Assembly (NCBI RefSeq): GCF_023115425.1
Contig: NZ_CP096032.1
Span: 1,054,001-1,118,000 of the forward strand
Length of the DNA: 64,000 bases
Source of the DNA: Synechococcus sp. A10-1-5-1
GTDB taxonomy: Bacteria > Cyanobacteriota > Cyanobacteriia > PCC-6307 > Cyanobiaceae
Direction of reading: 5' to 3'
A model generated the notes under the pieces. That model did no database searches and was not told the origin of the DNA. It worked only from the letters and a program-made list of their open reading frames with translations. The position numbers and the translations under genes are program-made. Each line of letters begins with the position of its first letter. Position 1 is the stretch's first letter. Shown one piece after another: positions 28,713-41,330 of this stretch.

Positions 28713-29513
28713 TCAACTCCAGAGGTGACCAAACCCAAAGTGACGCAGGCCCTCGGCAATCCCCTGGCAGCCATGGCCTTGGGCGTAGTAGACCCCAGAG
28801 AGAGAAGGCAACTGCTCCACCAGGGCCGGCTCTGCATTGCCGACCATGACCCCCTTCAGGCCGGTTTCGAACATCGCCAGGTCATTGAGGGTGTCCCCGG
28901 CCGTGACCACCGAGGCATGGTCTGCTTCCAGCCAATCCAGCAGGGAGAGCAGCGTTGAACCCTTGTTCACCCCGCCAGGGAGCACATCGAAATAGCGGTT
29001 ATCCGACATCACCACCGTGGCCCCCTCCGCCTCAAGCACAGGGATTAGGTCCTGGTTGAACTGTTCCAGGTCGACGTAGAAGGCCAGACGACGATTGGAG
29101 CTCATCGGTTGCAGCTCAAGCCCAGGCTGACCTTCCAGCAAGGTTCTCAACCGCGGTTCGAGGGCTTGCCAGCGCTGCTCAATGGGATCCACGGCCAAGG
29201 GAACCGGCACTAGCGAGGCACCACAAGCAACCGTGCAGCCCACATCACCGATGACGAGATGGGGCGCGGCCAGCCCCAGCGGCTCGTCCTCCCCCAGCAC
29301 CTTCGCAATGGCGCCGAGGTCCCTACCGGTGCAGAAGACATGAAGAACACGCTCCCGCTGCTGAGCCAACCAGCGATAAAAGGCCCGGCGCTCTTCGCTG
29401 GGTCCCCCCAGGAGGGTGCCATCGAGATCTGTCACCAGGACCAGCTCGGGACAGTCCGGCAGTGGCGCCGAGAGCTGACTCTGCAAGCGTGCTCGAGGGG
29501 ACGTCACAGGCAC
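28713..29513 (-). CDS. HAD-IIB phosphatase, sucrose-phosphatase-like
   Basis: 266 residues with a GTG start (M-P-V-T-S-P-R). Motif I L-V-T-D-L-D-G-T-L-L, motif II F-C-T-G-R, motif III lysine in G-V-N-K-G-S-T-L and motif IV V-T-A-G-D-T-L-N-D-L-A-M-F, with a C2b cap between (F-Y-V-D-L, M-S-D-N-R-Y-F-D-V-L-P). This is the fold of sucrose-6-phosphate, glucosylglycerol/glucosylglycerate and trehalose phosphatases. A role in compatible-solute synthesis is the best guess, but no partner synthase is next to it. Confidence 0.8.
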   Translation of the reverse strand: MPVTSPRARLQSQLSAPLPDCPELVLVTDLDGTLLGGPSEERRAFYRWLAQQRERVLHVFCTGRDLGAIAKVLGEDEPLGLAAPHLVIGDVGCTVACGASLVPVPLAVDPIEQRWQALEPRLRTLLEGQPGLELQPMSSNRRLAFYVDLEQFNQDLIPVLEAEGATVVMSDNRYFDVLPGGVNKGSTLLSLLDWLEADHASVVTAGDTLNDLAMFETGLKGVMVGNAEPALVEQLPSLSGVYYAQGHGCQGIAEGLRHFGFGHLWS

Positions 29514-29540
29514 GCGGGCTAAGGCGCGCCAACGCTATCG

Positions 29541-29756
29541 GTGGGTCAAACTGGTTGTGGTTGTGCGTATCCCAGAGTCCTGGCCCGCTTCTACGCCAAA
29601 AATCGCCGCGACGGTGCCCGCCTGCTCAGTTCGGCTCTGGTGCTAACCACCCTTGCCCTGTTCAACATCCAGAACCCCGTTGGGCTGGTCTTGAGCCTCA
29701 TCGGCGCCCTGGTTTGTCTTTATTGGTGGAGCTGCTACCGCCAACTCGAGCGCTGA
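29541..29756 (+). CDS. Small two-TM membrane protein
   Basis: Up to 71 residues from a GTG; the true start may be further in, near V-L-A-R-F-Y-A-K. After a basic head (A-K-N-R-R-D-G-A-R) come two adjacent hydrophobic segments (L-L-S-S-A-L-V-L-T-T-L-A-L-F and L-V-L-S-L-I-G-A-L-V-C-L-Y) joined by N-I-Q-N-P-V-G, ending Y-R-Q-L-E-R. No family recognised. Lies just upstream of xseA. Confidence 0.6.
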   Translation: MGQTGCGCAYPRVLARFYAKNRRDGARLLSSALVLTTLALFNIQNPVGLVLSLIGALVCLYWWSCYRQLER

Positions 29757-29777
29757 TGTTCCTCCCCGCCTGAGCCC

Positions 29778-30941
29778 GTGCTGAAGAACGACTCCGGCAT
29801 TCCCCGTTACAGCGTCGCGGAACTGAACCAAGCGATTGGATCGCTGCTGGAACGTGGCTTTGCACCGCGGTTTCTGCTGGAAGCCACCGTTTCACGGCCC
29901 CAACTAAAAAAAGGGCATCTCTGGCTGACCCTGGTCGATGAATCGGCCTCGATATCCGGGGTTGTCTGGTCCTCCCAGCGGGAGCGCCTGAGCTATCAGC
30001 CCAGCGAAGGAGATGGGGTGCTGGTGGTGGGGAAGCTCAACTTCTGGGCCAGCCGCGCCAATCTCTGTGTCCAGATCCTCGACATCCGGCCGGCCCTCAG
30101 TGCGGTTCTGCGGCAGTTCGAGCGGGTCTGCTCGGTCCTTGAACCGGAGGGCCTGTTTGCGGCGGAGCGCAAGCGGGCCCTGCCGGAGATGCCAGCGGCG
30201 ATCGCCCTGTTGACCAGCGTCCCCAGCTCCGCCTTAGCGGACATGCTGCGCACAGCCCAGGAGCGCTGGCCAGCAACCACGGTTCACGTCGTGCCGATCC
30301 CCGTGCAGGGGATGGTCGCAGCCAAGATTCGTGAGCGTTTGGCCGAGGTCATCCAGACCAGCGGCGAGCAGCGGATTGAAGCGATCGTCCTGGCACGGGG
30401 AGGCGGAAGCCGAGAAGACCTTGCCGTCTTCGATGACGAGGAGCTAGCCCGCGACCTGGCGGCCAGTCCGATCCCGGTTGTGACCGGGCTGGGGCATGAG
30501 GATGACACCACCGTGGCGGATCTCGTCGCGGACTACAGGGCCGCCACTCCAACCGCCGCCATCGTTGCCCTCCTGCCCGATCGAGAAGCCCTGGCCCAGG
30601 GGCTCCAGCACCGTCTGGCGATCGTGCGCCAACTCATGCTGCACCGCCTGCAGCAAAGCCAGCAGCGGCTCGAGCTGCAGCGCCAGAGGCTGGGGGAATG
30701 CCACCCCAGCCTGCTGATCGAGCGGGAGCGCACCAGGCTGCAACAACGGCTGCAGCTGCTCGAGGCCCTCTCCCCACAACGATTGCTGAAGCGCGGCTTC
30801 TCCTTGGTGCGCAAGGCCGATGGCTCGCTGCTGCGCTCCGTCAGCCAAAGCCAAGACGGAGATCAACTCAGGCTGGAGCTGGTAGACGGCAAGATCGATG
30901 CCGTGGTGGAGCGGGTGAGCGCACACCCTGTCCAACCCTGA
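29778..30941 (+). CDS. xseA: Exodeoxyribonuclease VII large subunit
   Basis: 387 residues, GTG start. N-terminal OB fold (Y-S-V-A-E-L-N-Q-A-I-G, L-W-L-T-L-V-D-E), then the catalytic domain with R-G-G-G-S-R-E-D-L and T-G-L-G-H-E-D-D-T-T-V-A-D, and a helical C-terminal part that binds XseB. Processive single-strand exonuclease used in repair. The stop is 4 bp before xseB. Confidence 0.93.
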   Translation: MLKNDSGIPRYSVAELNQAIGSLLERGFAPRFLLEATVSRPQLKKGHLWLTLVDESASISGVVWSSQRERLSYQPSEGDGVLVVGKLNFWASRANLCVQILDIRPALSAVLRQFERVCSVLEPEGLFAAERKRALPEMPAAIALLTSVPSSALADMLRTAQERWPATTVHVVPIPVQGMVAAKIRERLAEVIQTSGEQRIEAIVLARGGGSREDLAVFDDEELARDLAASPIPVVTGLGHEDDTTVADLVADYRAATPTAAIVALLPDREALAQGLQHRLAIVRQLMLHRLQQSQQRLELQRQRLGECHPSLLIERERTRLQQRLQLLEALSPQRLLKRGFSLVRKADGSLLRSVSQSQDGDQLRLELVDGKIDAVVERVSAHPVQP

Positions 30942-30945
30942 CGCC

Positions 30946-31230
30946 ATGACGGAAGCCAAACCCCAAGCCAAACGCAAGAAGACCGCCAGCAAGGGCAAGG
31001 CGGCAGAGGCTGCAGAGCGAGAGCAGTGGCAGAAAGAGATAGAGGGCTTGAGCTACCAGGAGGCCAACACCGCCCTGGAACTCACCCTGGCCAAGTTGCA
31101 ATCGGCGGATTTGGAGGTGGAGGAGATGGCCGGTTTCTATCGACGGGCCGAGGCCTACGCCGCGCGCTGCCAAGTGGTGCTCGAGCAGGTCGCCCAGGAA
31201 GTGGTCGAATGGGAGGCACTCAGCGCCTAG
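30946..31230 (+). CDS. xseB: Exodeoxyribonuclease VII small subunit
   Basis: 94 residues. A lysine/alanine-rich head of about 25 residues is followed by the XseB helical hairpin: L-S-Y-Q-E-A-N-T-A-L-E-L-T-L-A-K-L-Q-S with D-L-E-V-E-E-M-A and Y-R-R-A-E-A-Y-A-A-R-C. Forms the exonuclease VII complex with the product of the gene 4 bp upstream. Confidence 0.9.
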   Translation: MTEAKPQAKRKKTASKGKAAEAAEREQWQKEIEGLSYQEANTALELTLAKLQSADLEVEEMAGFYRRAEAYAARCQVVLEQVAQEVVEWEALSA

Positions 31231-31238
31231 GGATCGCG

Positions 31239-31607
31239 ATGGACTCCAAACCCGTTCAGCAACCTGCGCTGGCCTGGATTTATCTCGCGCTGGCCGTAGC
31301 GGGTGGCGTTCTGCCCTGGCTTTCCAACCTGCAGTTCATCCGGGAGTACGGCGGCAGTTTTGACATCGCCCAGTTCATCGCCCTGGCGAATGCCAATCCC
31401 GCAGCCGAATCGCTGTCGCGCGATCTGCTGGTGGGAGCCTCAGCGATCACGGTCTGGATGATTGTCGAAAGCCGACGCCTACAGATGCGCCATCTCTGGG
31501 TTGTGTTGCTGAGCGCAGGAACGATCGCCTTTGCCTTCGCCGCTCCGTTCTTCCTCTTCCTGCGGGAGCGACGTCTAGCTGAGATGGCCCGAACTGCAGA
31601 AGCCTGA
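31239..31607 (+). CDS. DUF2834-type membrane protein
   Basis: 122 residues from the ATG giving M-D-S-K-P-V-Q-Q. Three TM segments: I-Y-L-A-L-A-V-A-G-G-V-L-P-W-L, L-L-V-G-A-S-A-I-T-V-W-M-I-V-E and L-W-V-V-L-L-S-A-G-T-I-A-F-A-F-A-A. The pattern G-x-x-x-P-W with F-x-x-x-N-A-N-P fits the DUF2834 family. Function unknown. Follows xseB by 8 bp. Confidence 0.75.
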   Translation: MDSKPVQQPALAWIYLALAVAGGVLPWLSNLQFIREYGGSFDIAQFIALANANPAAESLSRDLLVGASAITVWMIVESRRLQMRHLWVVLLSAGTIAFAFAAPFFLFLRERRLAEMARTAEA

Positions 31608-31616
31608 GCGCTCTCC

Positions 31617-31964
31617 CTAGCGATCGGTGACGTCCTGGACTTGAACGTCGACCACGGCATCGCTCGCGGGCGCATCAATGGGTTGTGACGCCGATCCAGC
31701 CGGAGGCACCTGAGTGAGATCAGCCCCACAAGCCGGGCAGAGCGGGGCGCCAACGCTGGGGGTCCCGCAGGCAGGACAGGTCACCAGACGGCGCTTGAAC
31801 CACTGCCAGGCCAAAAAACCGGCACCGCCGAGGACCAGAGGGCCAAAGACCAACAGCAGGGTGATGCCCTCGAGCACATCCACAAACAGACGACCGGCCA
31901 AGCCTGGAGCGATCAGCAGGACGCCGATCAGGGTGATCCAGAGCCAAGGAATCGGACGTTGCAT
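31617..31964 (-). CDS. Membrane protein with zinc-ribbon
   Basis: 115 residues. Two hydrophobic segments (L-W-I-T-L-I-G-V-L-L-I-A-P-G-L and I-T-L-L-L-V-F-G-P-L-V-L-G-G) come first. Then a cytoplasmic zinc ribbon: C-P-A-C-G-T-P-S-V-G-A-P-L-C-P-A-C-G, four cysteines as two C-x2-C knuckles. The tail is acidic. Function unknown. Convergent with the DUF2834 gene. Confidence 0.7.
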   Translation of the reverse strand: MQRPIPWLWITLIGVLLIAPGLAGRLFVDVLEGITLLLVFGPLVLGGAGFLAWQWFKRRLVTCPACGTPSVGAPLCPACGADLTQVPPAGSASQPIDAPASDAVVDVQVQDVTDR

Positions 31965-31995
31965 CGCCTAGCCAAACAGAGCTGCGCCGCCTCCA

Positions 31996-32913
31996 TCATC
32001 CCGCCGAAAGCTCACGGCGCTTGCTGCAGACCACACTCAAAGCCATGCCGTAATAGACGACCAACGCCACCAGCCAAACCCAGAGGCTGAGGACCAGAAC
32101 GCCACCGATCACCCCGTAGGCCTGGAAACGAGCACCCAGCGAGATCAAGCTTCGGCCTAGGGCGAGATTCAGGGCCGTCAGGGCTGAGCCAATCAGCAGA
32201 GCGCCGGGCAGCAGTGGCTTCAACGGGACCCTTCGCGTCGGCATGAATGCCAGCAAGACGAAAGCCAGGGAGCAGCTAATCAAGACGCTGATCCCCAAAT
32301 CCACCAGCAATGGGACAGGGGCCCAGAGGTGCAATTTCTCCGGTAGCCAACTCTCGAGGAGCGAGCGCCAGCTACCTGGCTTCAGCAAGCGCAGGTTCGT
32401 TGTGACCTGATCGAGGACCACAAAAAAGCCAATCAGAACAACAACAACAAGCGACTCAATGCGATTACGAATGAACTTCCAGACCGGCTTTTTCCAGTTT
32501 TCTGGTGGAGTCAGGATTGGACGAAAACCCCAAAGTCGATCAGCACCGCGCTGGAGACTGAGATACGCATTGGTCGATGAGATCACCAAGAAGATGAGAC
32601 CAATCAAGCCGGCTCCTGTCCCTTGTTTATACAGACGGAGCAGCGTCGTACTCACCAAGGGCAATGCTGAAGGGGGCAGGATCTGATCGGCAAAAGCAAT
32701 CACCTGATCTGCCAAGCCGTCCATTCGACCGAGGACCAGGCCAGCAACACCCAGTGCAATCAGAAGAATGGGGAAGAAGGATTGAAGACTGTGATAGGCA
32801 AATGCGGCGCTCAGATCCACACAGTCTTCACGATCCCAGAGGCGGTAGGCCTTCCAGAACGGCTTCACCATCGCGCGCCATCGACGCGAACGCACCAACA
32901 CCTGCAAATTCAT
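31996..32913 (-). CDS. YihY/BrkB-family membrane protein
   Basis: 305 residues. The N-terminal region F-W-K-A-Y-R-L-W-D-R-E-D-C-V-D-L-S-A-A-F-A-Y-H-S-L-Q-S is the YihY signature; about six TM helices follow, including F-F-P-I-L-L-I-A-L-G-V-A-G-L-V-L-G and G-G-V-L-V-L-S-L-W-V-W-L-V-A-L. Formerly called ribonuclease BN by mistake. Probable transporter or envelope protein of unknown substrate. Confidence 0.85.
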   Translation of the reverse strand: MNLQVLVRSRRWRAMVKPFWKAYRLWDREDCVDLSAAFAYHSLQSFFPILLIALGVAGLVLGRMDGLADQVIAFADQILPPSALPLVSTTLLRLYKQGTGAGLIGLIFLVISSTNAYLSLQRGADRLWGFRPILTPPENWKKPVWKFIRNRIESLVVVVLIGFFVVLDQVTTNLRLLKPGSWRSLLESWLPEKLHLWAPVPLLVDLGISVLISCSLAFVLLAFMPTRRVPLKPLLPGALLIGSALTALNLALGRSLISLGARFQAYGVIGGVLVLSLWVWLVALVVYYGMALSVVCSKRRELSAG

Positions 32914-33022
32914 CTGGCCTAAAACAACAATAGGCCTTCATCCAAAAAGGAACTCCGCGCTCGGAGTGGGCTTCAGAGCAAGTTCAGCCCCACAGGCCCC
33001 AGCTGCTGCTGTCGTGTAGACA

Positions 33023-33052
33023 CAAAAAAGCCACCCTTGTGGGGTGGCTTTC
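33023..33052 (-). terminator. Terminator of the rRNA operon
   Basis: Minus strand: AAAGCCACCC - CACAA - GGGTGGC followed by TTTTTT. It lies about 70 bp beyond the 3' end of 5S rRNA and is the first strong terminator after the operon. Confidence 0.85.
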
Positions 33053-33121
33053 TCGTCTCAACCCATGGCTTAACCGTTCAAGGACAAGCAGCATGAGTTG
33101 AGTGATTGGAGCGAATGTTTT

Positions 33122-33239
33122 ACCTGGCATCGACCTATTTTCTCAGGGGGCTACCCCCCAAATATCGTCGGCGCTACAGCGTTTCACAGCCGAGTTCGAG
33201 ATGGATCGGAGTGGTTCCACTGCGCCATGGACACCAGGA
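33122..33239 (-). rRNA. rrf: 5S ribosomal RNA
   Basis: About 118 nt. The RNA begins TCCTGGTGTC and ends GATGCCAGGT, so the terminal stem closes (CCTGG with CCAGG). The internal C-G-A-A-C-T-C-G loop typical of 5S is present. Ends judged from the terminal helix. Confidence 0.9.
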
Positions 33240-33268
33240 TAGGTATTCGCTCTCAGGTGAACCCTGAG

Positions 33269-33280
33269 AACTGCATAGGT
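33269..33280 (-). other. 3' half of pre-23S processing helix
   Basis: On the transcript this reads ACCTATGCAGTT, an exact 12-nt complement of AACTGCATAGGT in the tRNA-Ala to 23S spacer (36481-36492). A mismatch and two further pairs extend it. The helix would close the loop containing 23S rRNA and is the expected RNase III substrate. Confidence 0.75.
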
Positions 33281-33385
33281 TACGAGTCTGCCCTTGGCTT
33301 GCTTTCGCAGGCTTCCGGCAGTCGCTCTGGAAGTCAAAGCTCTCCACAGTGACCTGACGGACACTGTGTTTTGAGAGATGAGATT

Positions 33386-36260
<2,875 letters not shown>

Positions 36261-36681
36261 AATTTATCCTCCTAACGCTTCAGGCTGTTGAGGCCCATTC
36301 TCTCGACTTTCTCTTAATCAATCAACAGATTGCTCTGCTCACTCATCAGTTAGAAAGAAGGATCAAACTCCCCGCTCCTCGGCGGATTGGGAAGAACGCT
36401 AGAAGGTCTCGGCTCTCAAAAAATAGAATCACTAGCTCTTTCGAACTAGCCTCTATGAGATGCTTTGTCTTTCCAGACTCACCTATGCAGTTGTCAAGGT
36501 TCTGCTAAATCCCCTCCCTTTCAGGAGTGAACTCAGCATCAGCTCAACCAAATCAACACAACCGTGTCAATCGAATGAGCTGAGGCTGAATACGACTGGC
36601 TATCCAGTGGAATCATTCAGCGAACAACGTCTAGTCACCAACCAAGAAGCTCTTCCTGGCTTTGGAGTTCAGATATGTTAG
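36261..36681 (-). other. Internal transcribed spacer between tRNA-Ala and 23S
   Basis: 420 bp without coding capacity. On the transcript it contains GAACCTTGACAACTGCATAG, a conserved cyanobacterial spacer element that includes the 5' half of the pre-23S processing helix (36481-36492). A boxA-like antitermination role for the G-A-A-C-C-T-T part is inference. Confidence 0.7.
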
Positions 36682-36754
36682 TGGAGGTTAGCGGACTCGA
36701 ACCGCTGACATCCTGCTTGCAAAGCAGGCGCTCTACCAACTGAGCTAAACCCCC
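36682..36754 (-). tRNA. trnA: tRNA-Ala (anticodon TGC)
   Basis: 73 nt on the minus strand, starting GGGGGTTTAGCTCAGTTGG; the anticodon loop is C-T-T-T-G-C-A-A-G with anticodon TGC; T-loop G-G-T-T-C-G-A-G-T-C-C. The 3' CCA is not fully encoded beyond the discriminator. Spacer tRNA of the rRNA operon. Confidence 0.95.
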
Positions 36755-36779
36755 AAAGGATCCAAAATGGAGTTTGGAA

Positions 36780-36853
<74 letters not shown>

Positions 36854-36886
36854 AGGAAGTGAACCCTCTATGGGGTGACCTAGACA

Positions 36887-36899
36887 ACGTTTAGGAACT
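36887..36899 (-). other. 3' half of pre-16S processing helix
   Basis: On the transcript: AGTTCCTAAACGT, an exact 13-nt complement of ACGTTTAGGAACT in the 16S leader (38857-38869). The helix brackets 16S and is the probable RNase III site releasing pre-16S. Confidence 0.75.
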
Positions 36900-37027
36900 A
36901 AAAATCAATCGTTGTGCAGTCTTGCGACTCACAGGATTGAAGTTGAGGTACCGATCGACCTAAGGTGACAGGATTTCGGCCTAAGAATAAAAGTACTCAG
37001 GCATCAAAATCGTTGTTTGTCTCCCTG

Positions 37028-38509
<1,482 letters not shown>

Positions 38510-38856
38510 TGTAGATCAAATCCTATTGACTGCTTTCACAGTCTCAATTTGATTTGCTTCACCCACAGTCAGCACTGGCGCACTGCTGCAGTTGATGCCA
38601 CTTCCTCTGACAGAAGCGTTCAAAGAGTGCAAAACAAAATCTCTTTCGTTCAGACTTTCCAGGATCTCAGATCCGGTCGTTGCTCCACTCACTGCACACC
38701 GACACAACCGTCAACCGTGAGAGTCGACAATCATGCAAGCAGCAAGCTTCCACAACTAAATAATTTTTGACGGGACCTCACACCCTCACTGCATCTTCGT
38801 TAACCACTCACCTCAGCCTCTCAGCCTCAGCTCGCGACTAACGCAGTGAAAGCGTC

Positions 38857-38869
38857 AGTTCCTAAACGT
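38857..38869 (-). other. 5' half of pre-16S processing helix
   Basis: On the transcript: ACGTTTAGGAACT, 13 nt perfectly complementary to 36887-36899. It lies about 350 nt upstream of mature 16S. The flanking GACAAC on the transcript can add pairs after a short bulge. Confidence 0.75.
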
Positions 38870-38963
38870 TCAGTTGTCCAGGTGCTCCAACAACCACACG
38901 CTTCTCAGCTCGACCCTCTCAGGTCTCTCGGGTTATCGGTCCGCGGCCTCTCGACCGCTTGTT

Positions 38964-39059
38964 GAACTTACATCACCGGGTAAACCCAGTTTTCAGCTCA
39001 GAGCGGCATCACTGCCGCCGATCGAACCTACATCACCAGGTCACCCCAGCTTTCAGTTC
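38964..39059 (-). repeat. Two direct repeats forming hairpins in the 16S leader
   Basis: Copies of 36 bp at 38964-38999 and 39024-39059, about 75 percent identical. On the transcript each has an outer GAGC/GAAC - GTTC stem and an inner 5-bp stem (CTGGG-TTTA-CCCGG in one, CTGGG-GTGA-CCTGG in the other). Several differences keep pairing through G-T exchange, which supports an RNA structure. Confidence 0.6.
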
Positions 39060-39096
39060 GCTGCTCGCTCACCTCGCGGTTTGCTCGCAGCACACA

Positions 39097-39127
39097 AACA
39101 TAACACCACTCACCCCCCTGGGGTCAA
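39097..39127 (-). promoter_or_regulatory. Candidate rRNA operon promoter
   Basis: Minus strand: TTGACC (39127-39122), 19-bp spacer, TATGTT (39102-39097). It is the best sigma70-like pair I found upstream of 16S, but the spacer is long and the -10 matches only 4 of 6. It would give a leader of about 580 nt including the duplicated hairpins. Confidence 0.35.
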
Positions 39128-39206
39128 CCTCGGCACACCAGGATGACGAAAGCCCAGACCATTTCTAGGGTTTGAGCAGAGAGCCGCGACAAGCGGGAGG
39201 TCAATC

Positions 39207-40658
39207 TTGGCTAAGCAATTCAGCCAAGAGCGACTTCGTGTCAGGCCTAGCTCCCGCGAAGAAGCAGTCGTCGCGGCAGCAGAAGAGCATTTCGAGCGGA
39301 CCTTGGTTCGTATCCGAGGCGAACTCGTTGGATCGGTGGCAGCCCTCTCCCATCCAGGAGGTGGAGGTGACGCCCTCAACTACGACGAGGTCTTCCTGCG
39401 GGACAACGTCCCAGTCATGCTCTACCTGCTGCTGAAAGGCCGCTACCAAATCGTTCGCAACTTCCTCGATATCTCCCTGGAGCTGCAAAGCAGCACCTAC
39501 CAGACCCGCGGCGTCTTCCCCACCAGCTTTGTTGAGCAAGGCGAAGAACTCCTGGCCGACTACGGGCAACGCTCCATCGGTCGGATTACCAGTGTTGATG
39601 CCAGCCTCTGGTGGCCTGTCCTCTGCTGGCTCTACGTCAAACGCAGCAAGGACTACGAGTTCGGCTCCAGCCAGAAAGTCCAGAGGGGCATCCAGCTGCT
39701 GCTCGATCTGGTCCTTCACCCCACCTTTGAGGGCACTCCGGTGCTCTTCGTGCCGGACTGCTCCTTCATGATTGACCGCCCCATGGACGTCTGGGGCGCT
39801 CCACTCGAGGTCGAGGTCCTGCTGTTTGGCTGCCTTGGTTGCTGTTGCCAACTCATGGAGCTGGCCCAGAAAAGCCACAACAGCCGATTACTGGAACAGC
39901 GCCTGGTGCTGACCAAACAGTGGAAATACGACCTGCGCCGATACCTCCTGAAGCACTACTGGGTGACCAGCAAGACCATGCAAGTCCTGCGTCGCCGGCC
40001 CACAGAGCAATACGGCGAACAGCAGTCCCTCAACGAATTCAACGTCCAGCCACAGGTCATTCCCCCCTGGTTACAGGACTGGCTGGAGGACCGCGGGGGG
40101 TATCTCATCGGCAACATGCGAACTGGCAGGCCGGACTTCCGCTTCTACAGCCTGGGCAATTCTCTGGGCTGTTTGTTTGGCCTGATCACCGCACCCCAGC
40201 AACGGGCCCTCTTCCGACTGGTCCTGCACAACCGCGAGGCCCTCATGGCGCAAATGCCGATGCGCATCTGTCATCCCCCGCTCGAGGGTGACAAGTGGAG
40301 TGAGAAAACCGGATCCGACCCCAAAAACTGGCCCTGGAGTTATCACAACGGTGGCCACTGGCCCAGCTTGCTCTGGTACCTCGGCGGAGCCGTGCTCCTG
40401 CATCAAAAACTCCATCCAACAGCCGATGTCCTGCTGATGGGGCAAATGCAGGCCATGCTCGAAGAGTGCTACTGGATGCAGCTCAACCAACTGCCCAGGC
40501 AGCAGTGGGCCGAGTACTTCGATGGCCCCACTGGCACCTGGGTCGGTCAACAGGCTCGGACCTACCAGACCTGGACCATCGTCGGATTCCTACTGCTCCA
40601 CCACCTCCTGCGGGTCAAGACCGAAGACGTGGGCATGCTCGACATCAACACACCCTGA
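39207..40658 (+). CDS. Alkaline/neutral invertase (GH100)
   Basis: 483 residues. The start is TTG, supported by a GGGAGG Shine-Dalgarno 6 bp upstream (g-c-g-G-G-A-G-G-t-c-a-a-t-c-TTG). Hydrolyses sucrose to glucose and fructose in the cytoplasm. Family GH100 is indicated by N-Y-D-E-V-F-L-R-D-N-V-P, Y-Q-T-R-G-V-F-P-T-S-F, R-I-T-S-V-D-A-S-L-W-W-P, Y-H-N-G-G-H-W-P and the C-terminal D-G-P-T-G-T-W-V-G. Length is right for the family. Divergent from the rRNA operon and ended by a hairpin shared with petD. Confidence 0.92.
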   Translation: MAKQFSQERLRVRPSSREEAVVAAAEEHFERTLVRIRGELVGSVAALSHPGGGGDALNYDEVFLRDNVPVMLYLLLKGRYQIVRNFLDISLELQSSTYQTRGVFPTSFVEQGEELLADYGQRSIGRITSVDASLWWPVLCWLYVKRSKDYEFGSSQKVQRGIQLLLDLVLHPTFEGTPVLFVPDCSFMIDRPMDVWGAPLEVEVLLFGCLGCCCQLMELAQKSHNSRLLEQRLVLTKQWKYDLRRYLLKHYWVTSKTMQVLRRRPTEQYGEQQSLNEFNVQPQVIPPWLQDWLEDRGGYLIGNMRTGRPDFRFYSLGNSLGCLFGLITAPQQRALFRLVLHNREALMAQMPMRICHPPLEGDKWSEKTGSDPKNWPWSYHNGGHWPSLLWYLGGAVLLHQKLHPTADVLLMGQMQAMLEECYWMQLNQLPRQQWAEYFDGPTGTWVGQQARTYQTWTIVGFLLLHHLLRVKTEDVGMLDINTP

Positions 40659-40668
40659 GATCGGGCAC

Positions 40669-40698
40669 AAAAAAAGCCCCGGCTTAACGCCGGGGCTT
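40669..40698 (-). terminator. Terminator after petD, shared with invertase
   Basis: AAGCCCCGGC - TTAAC - GCCGGGGCTT with seven A on the left, so the U-tract serves the minus strand (petD). The same hairpin can weakly stop the convergent invertase transcript. Confidence 0.85.
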
Positions 40699-40723
40699 GA
40701 AGGCTGAAGAGCAACCCACTCGA

Positions 40724-41206
40724 TCAGAACAGGCCCAGGGTCAGGGACTTGTCGATGGGCAGAGCAGCGCCGATGCCCAGATAGATCGTGAACACGGTGC
40801 CGAACAGGAAGGCACCCATGGCCACGGGGCGACGGAAGGGGTTCTGGAACTTGTTGAAGCTCTCGATGAAGGGCACCAACATCAGACCCAGAGGAATCAT
40901 GGTCTGCAGAGCAATACCCAGGAGCTTGTTGGGCACCACACGCAGGATCTGGAAGACGGGATACAGGTACCACTCAGGAAGAATTTCCAGAGGAGTGGCA
41001 AAAGGATCGGCCTTATCGCCCAGCATCGCGGGGTCGAGGACAGCCAGGCCCACCAGGCAAGCCAGGGTTCCCAGGATCACCACCGGGAAGATGTAGAGCA
41101 GGTCGTTCGGCCAGGCCGGCTCACCGTAATAGTTGTGTCCCATGCCCTTGGCGAGCTTGGCCCGCAGCTTGGGATCGCTGAGATCTGGCTTCTTAAGGAT
41201 GTGCAT
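40724..41206 (-). CDS. petD: Cytochrome b6f complex subunit IV
   Basis: 160 residues starting [12 protein letters not shown], the standard PetD N terminus. Three TM helices ([28 protein letters not shown] and [14 protein letters not shown]). P-E-W-Y-L-Y-P-V-F is the Qo-site P-E-W-Y loop. Partner of cytochrome b6 encoded 124 bp upstream. Confidence 0.97.
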   Translation of the reverse strand: MHILKKPDLSDPKLRAKLAKGMGHNYYGEPAWPNDLLYIFPVVILGTLACLVGLAVLDPAMLGDKADPFATPLEILPEWYLYPVFQILRVVPNKLLGIALQTMIPLGLMLVPFIESFNKFQNPFRRPVAMGAFLFGTVFTIYLGIGAALPIDKSLTLGLF

Positions 41207-41330
41207 GAGAGTGACCGTCGTGAAGGTCGTGTATTGCCCAGTGAAGGAAGGCTAGAAACCGCCCTGGGTTTGGCGGAGCCGTCAATGGAGAGCCGTCAGG
41301 GATCGCAACAATGCGATCCCCAGGCAGAGA

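Larger units (their letters stand above)
38510..39206 (-). other. rRNA operon leader and promoter region
   Basis: About 700 bp with no gene. Contains the 5' half of the pre-16S helix (38857-38869), two 36-bp imperfect direct repeats with a 60-bp period (38964-38999 and 39024-39059) and a promoter candidate near 39100. It also holds the start region of the divergent invertase gene, whose Shine-Dalgarno is at 39195-39200. Confidence 0.7.

Noticed and set aside
38964-39059. Possible box C/D-like kink-turn (CTGA opposite TGATG) in the leader hairpins
   Set aside because: CTGA and TGATG do sit on opposite sides of the internal loop, but the strand lengths do not fit a standard kink-turn, so only the hairpin and covariation are claimed.
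38964-39059. CRISPR-like repeat
   Set aside because: Only two imperfect copies with a 24-bp spacer and no cas genes; better explained as an rRNA leader element.
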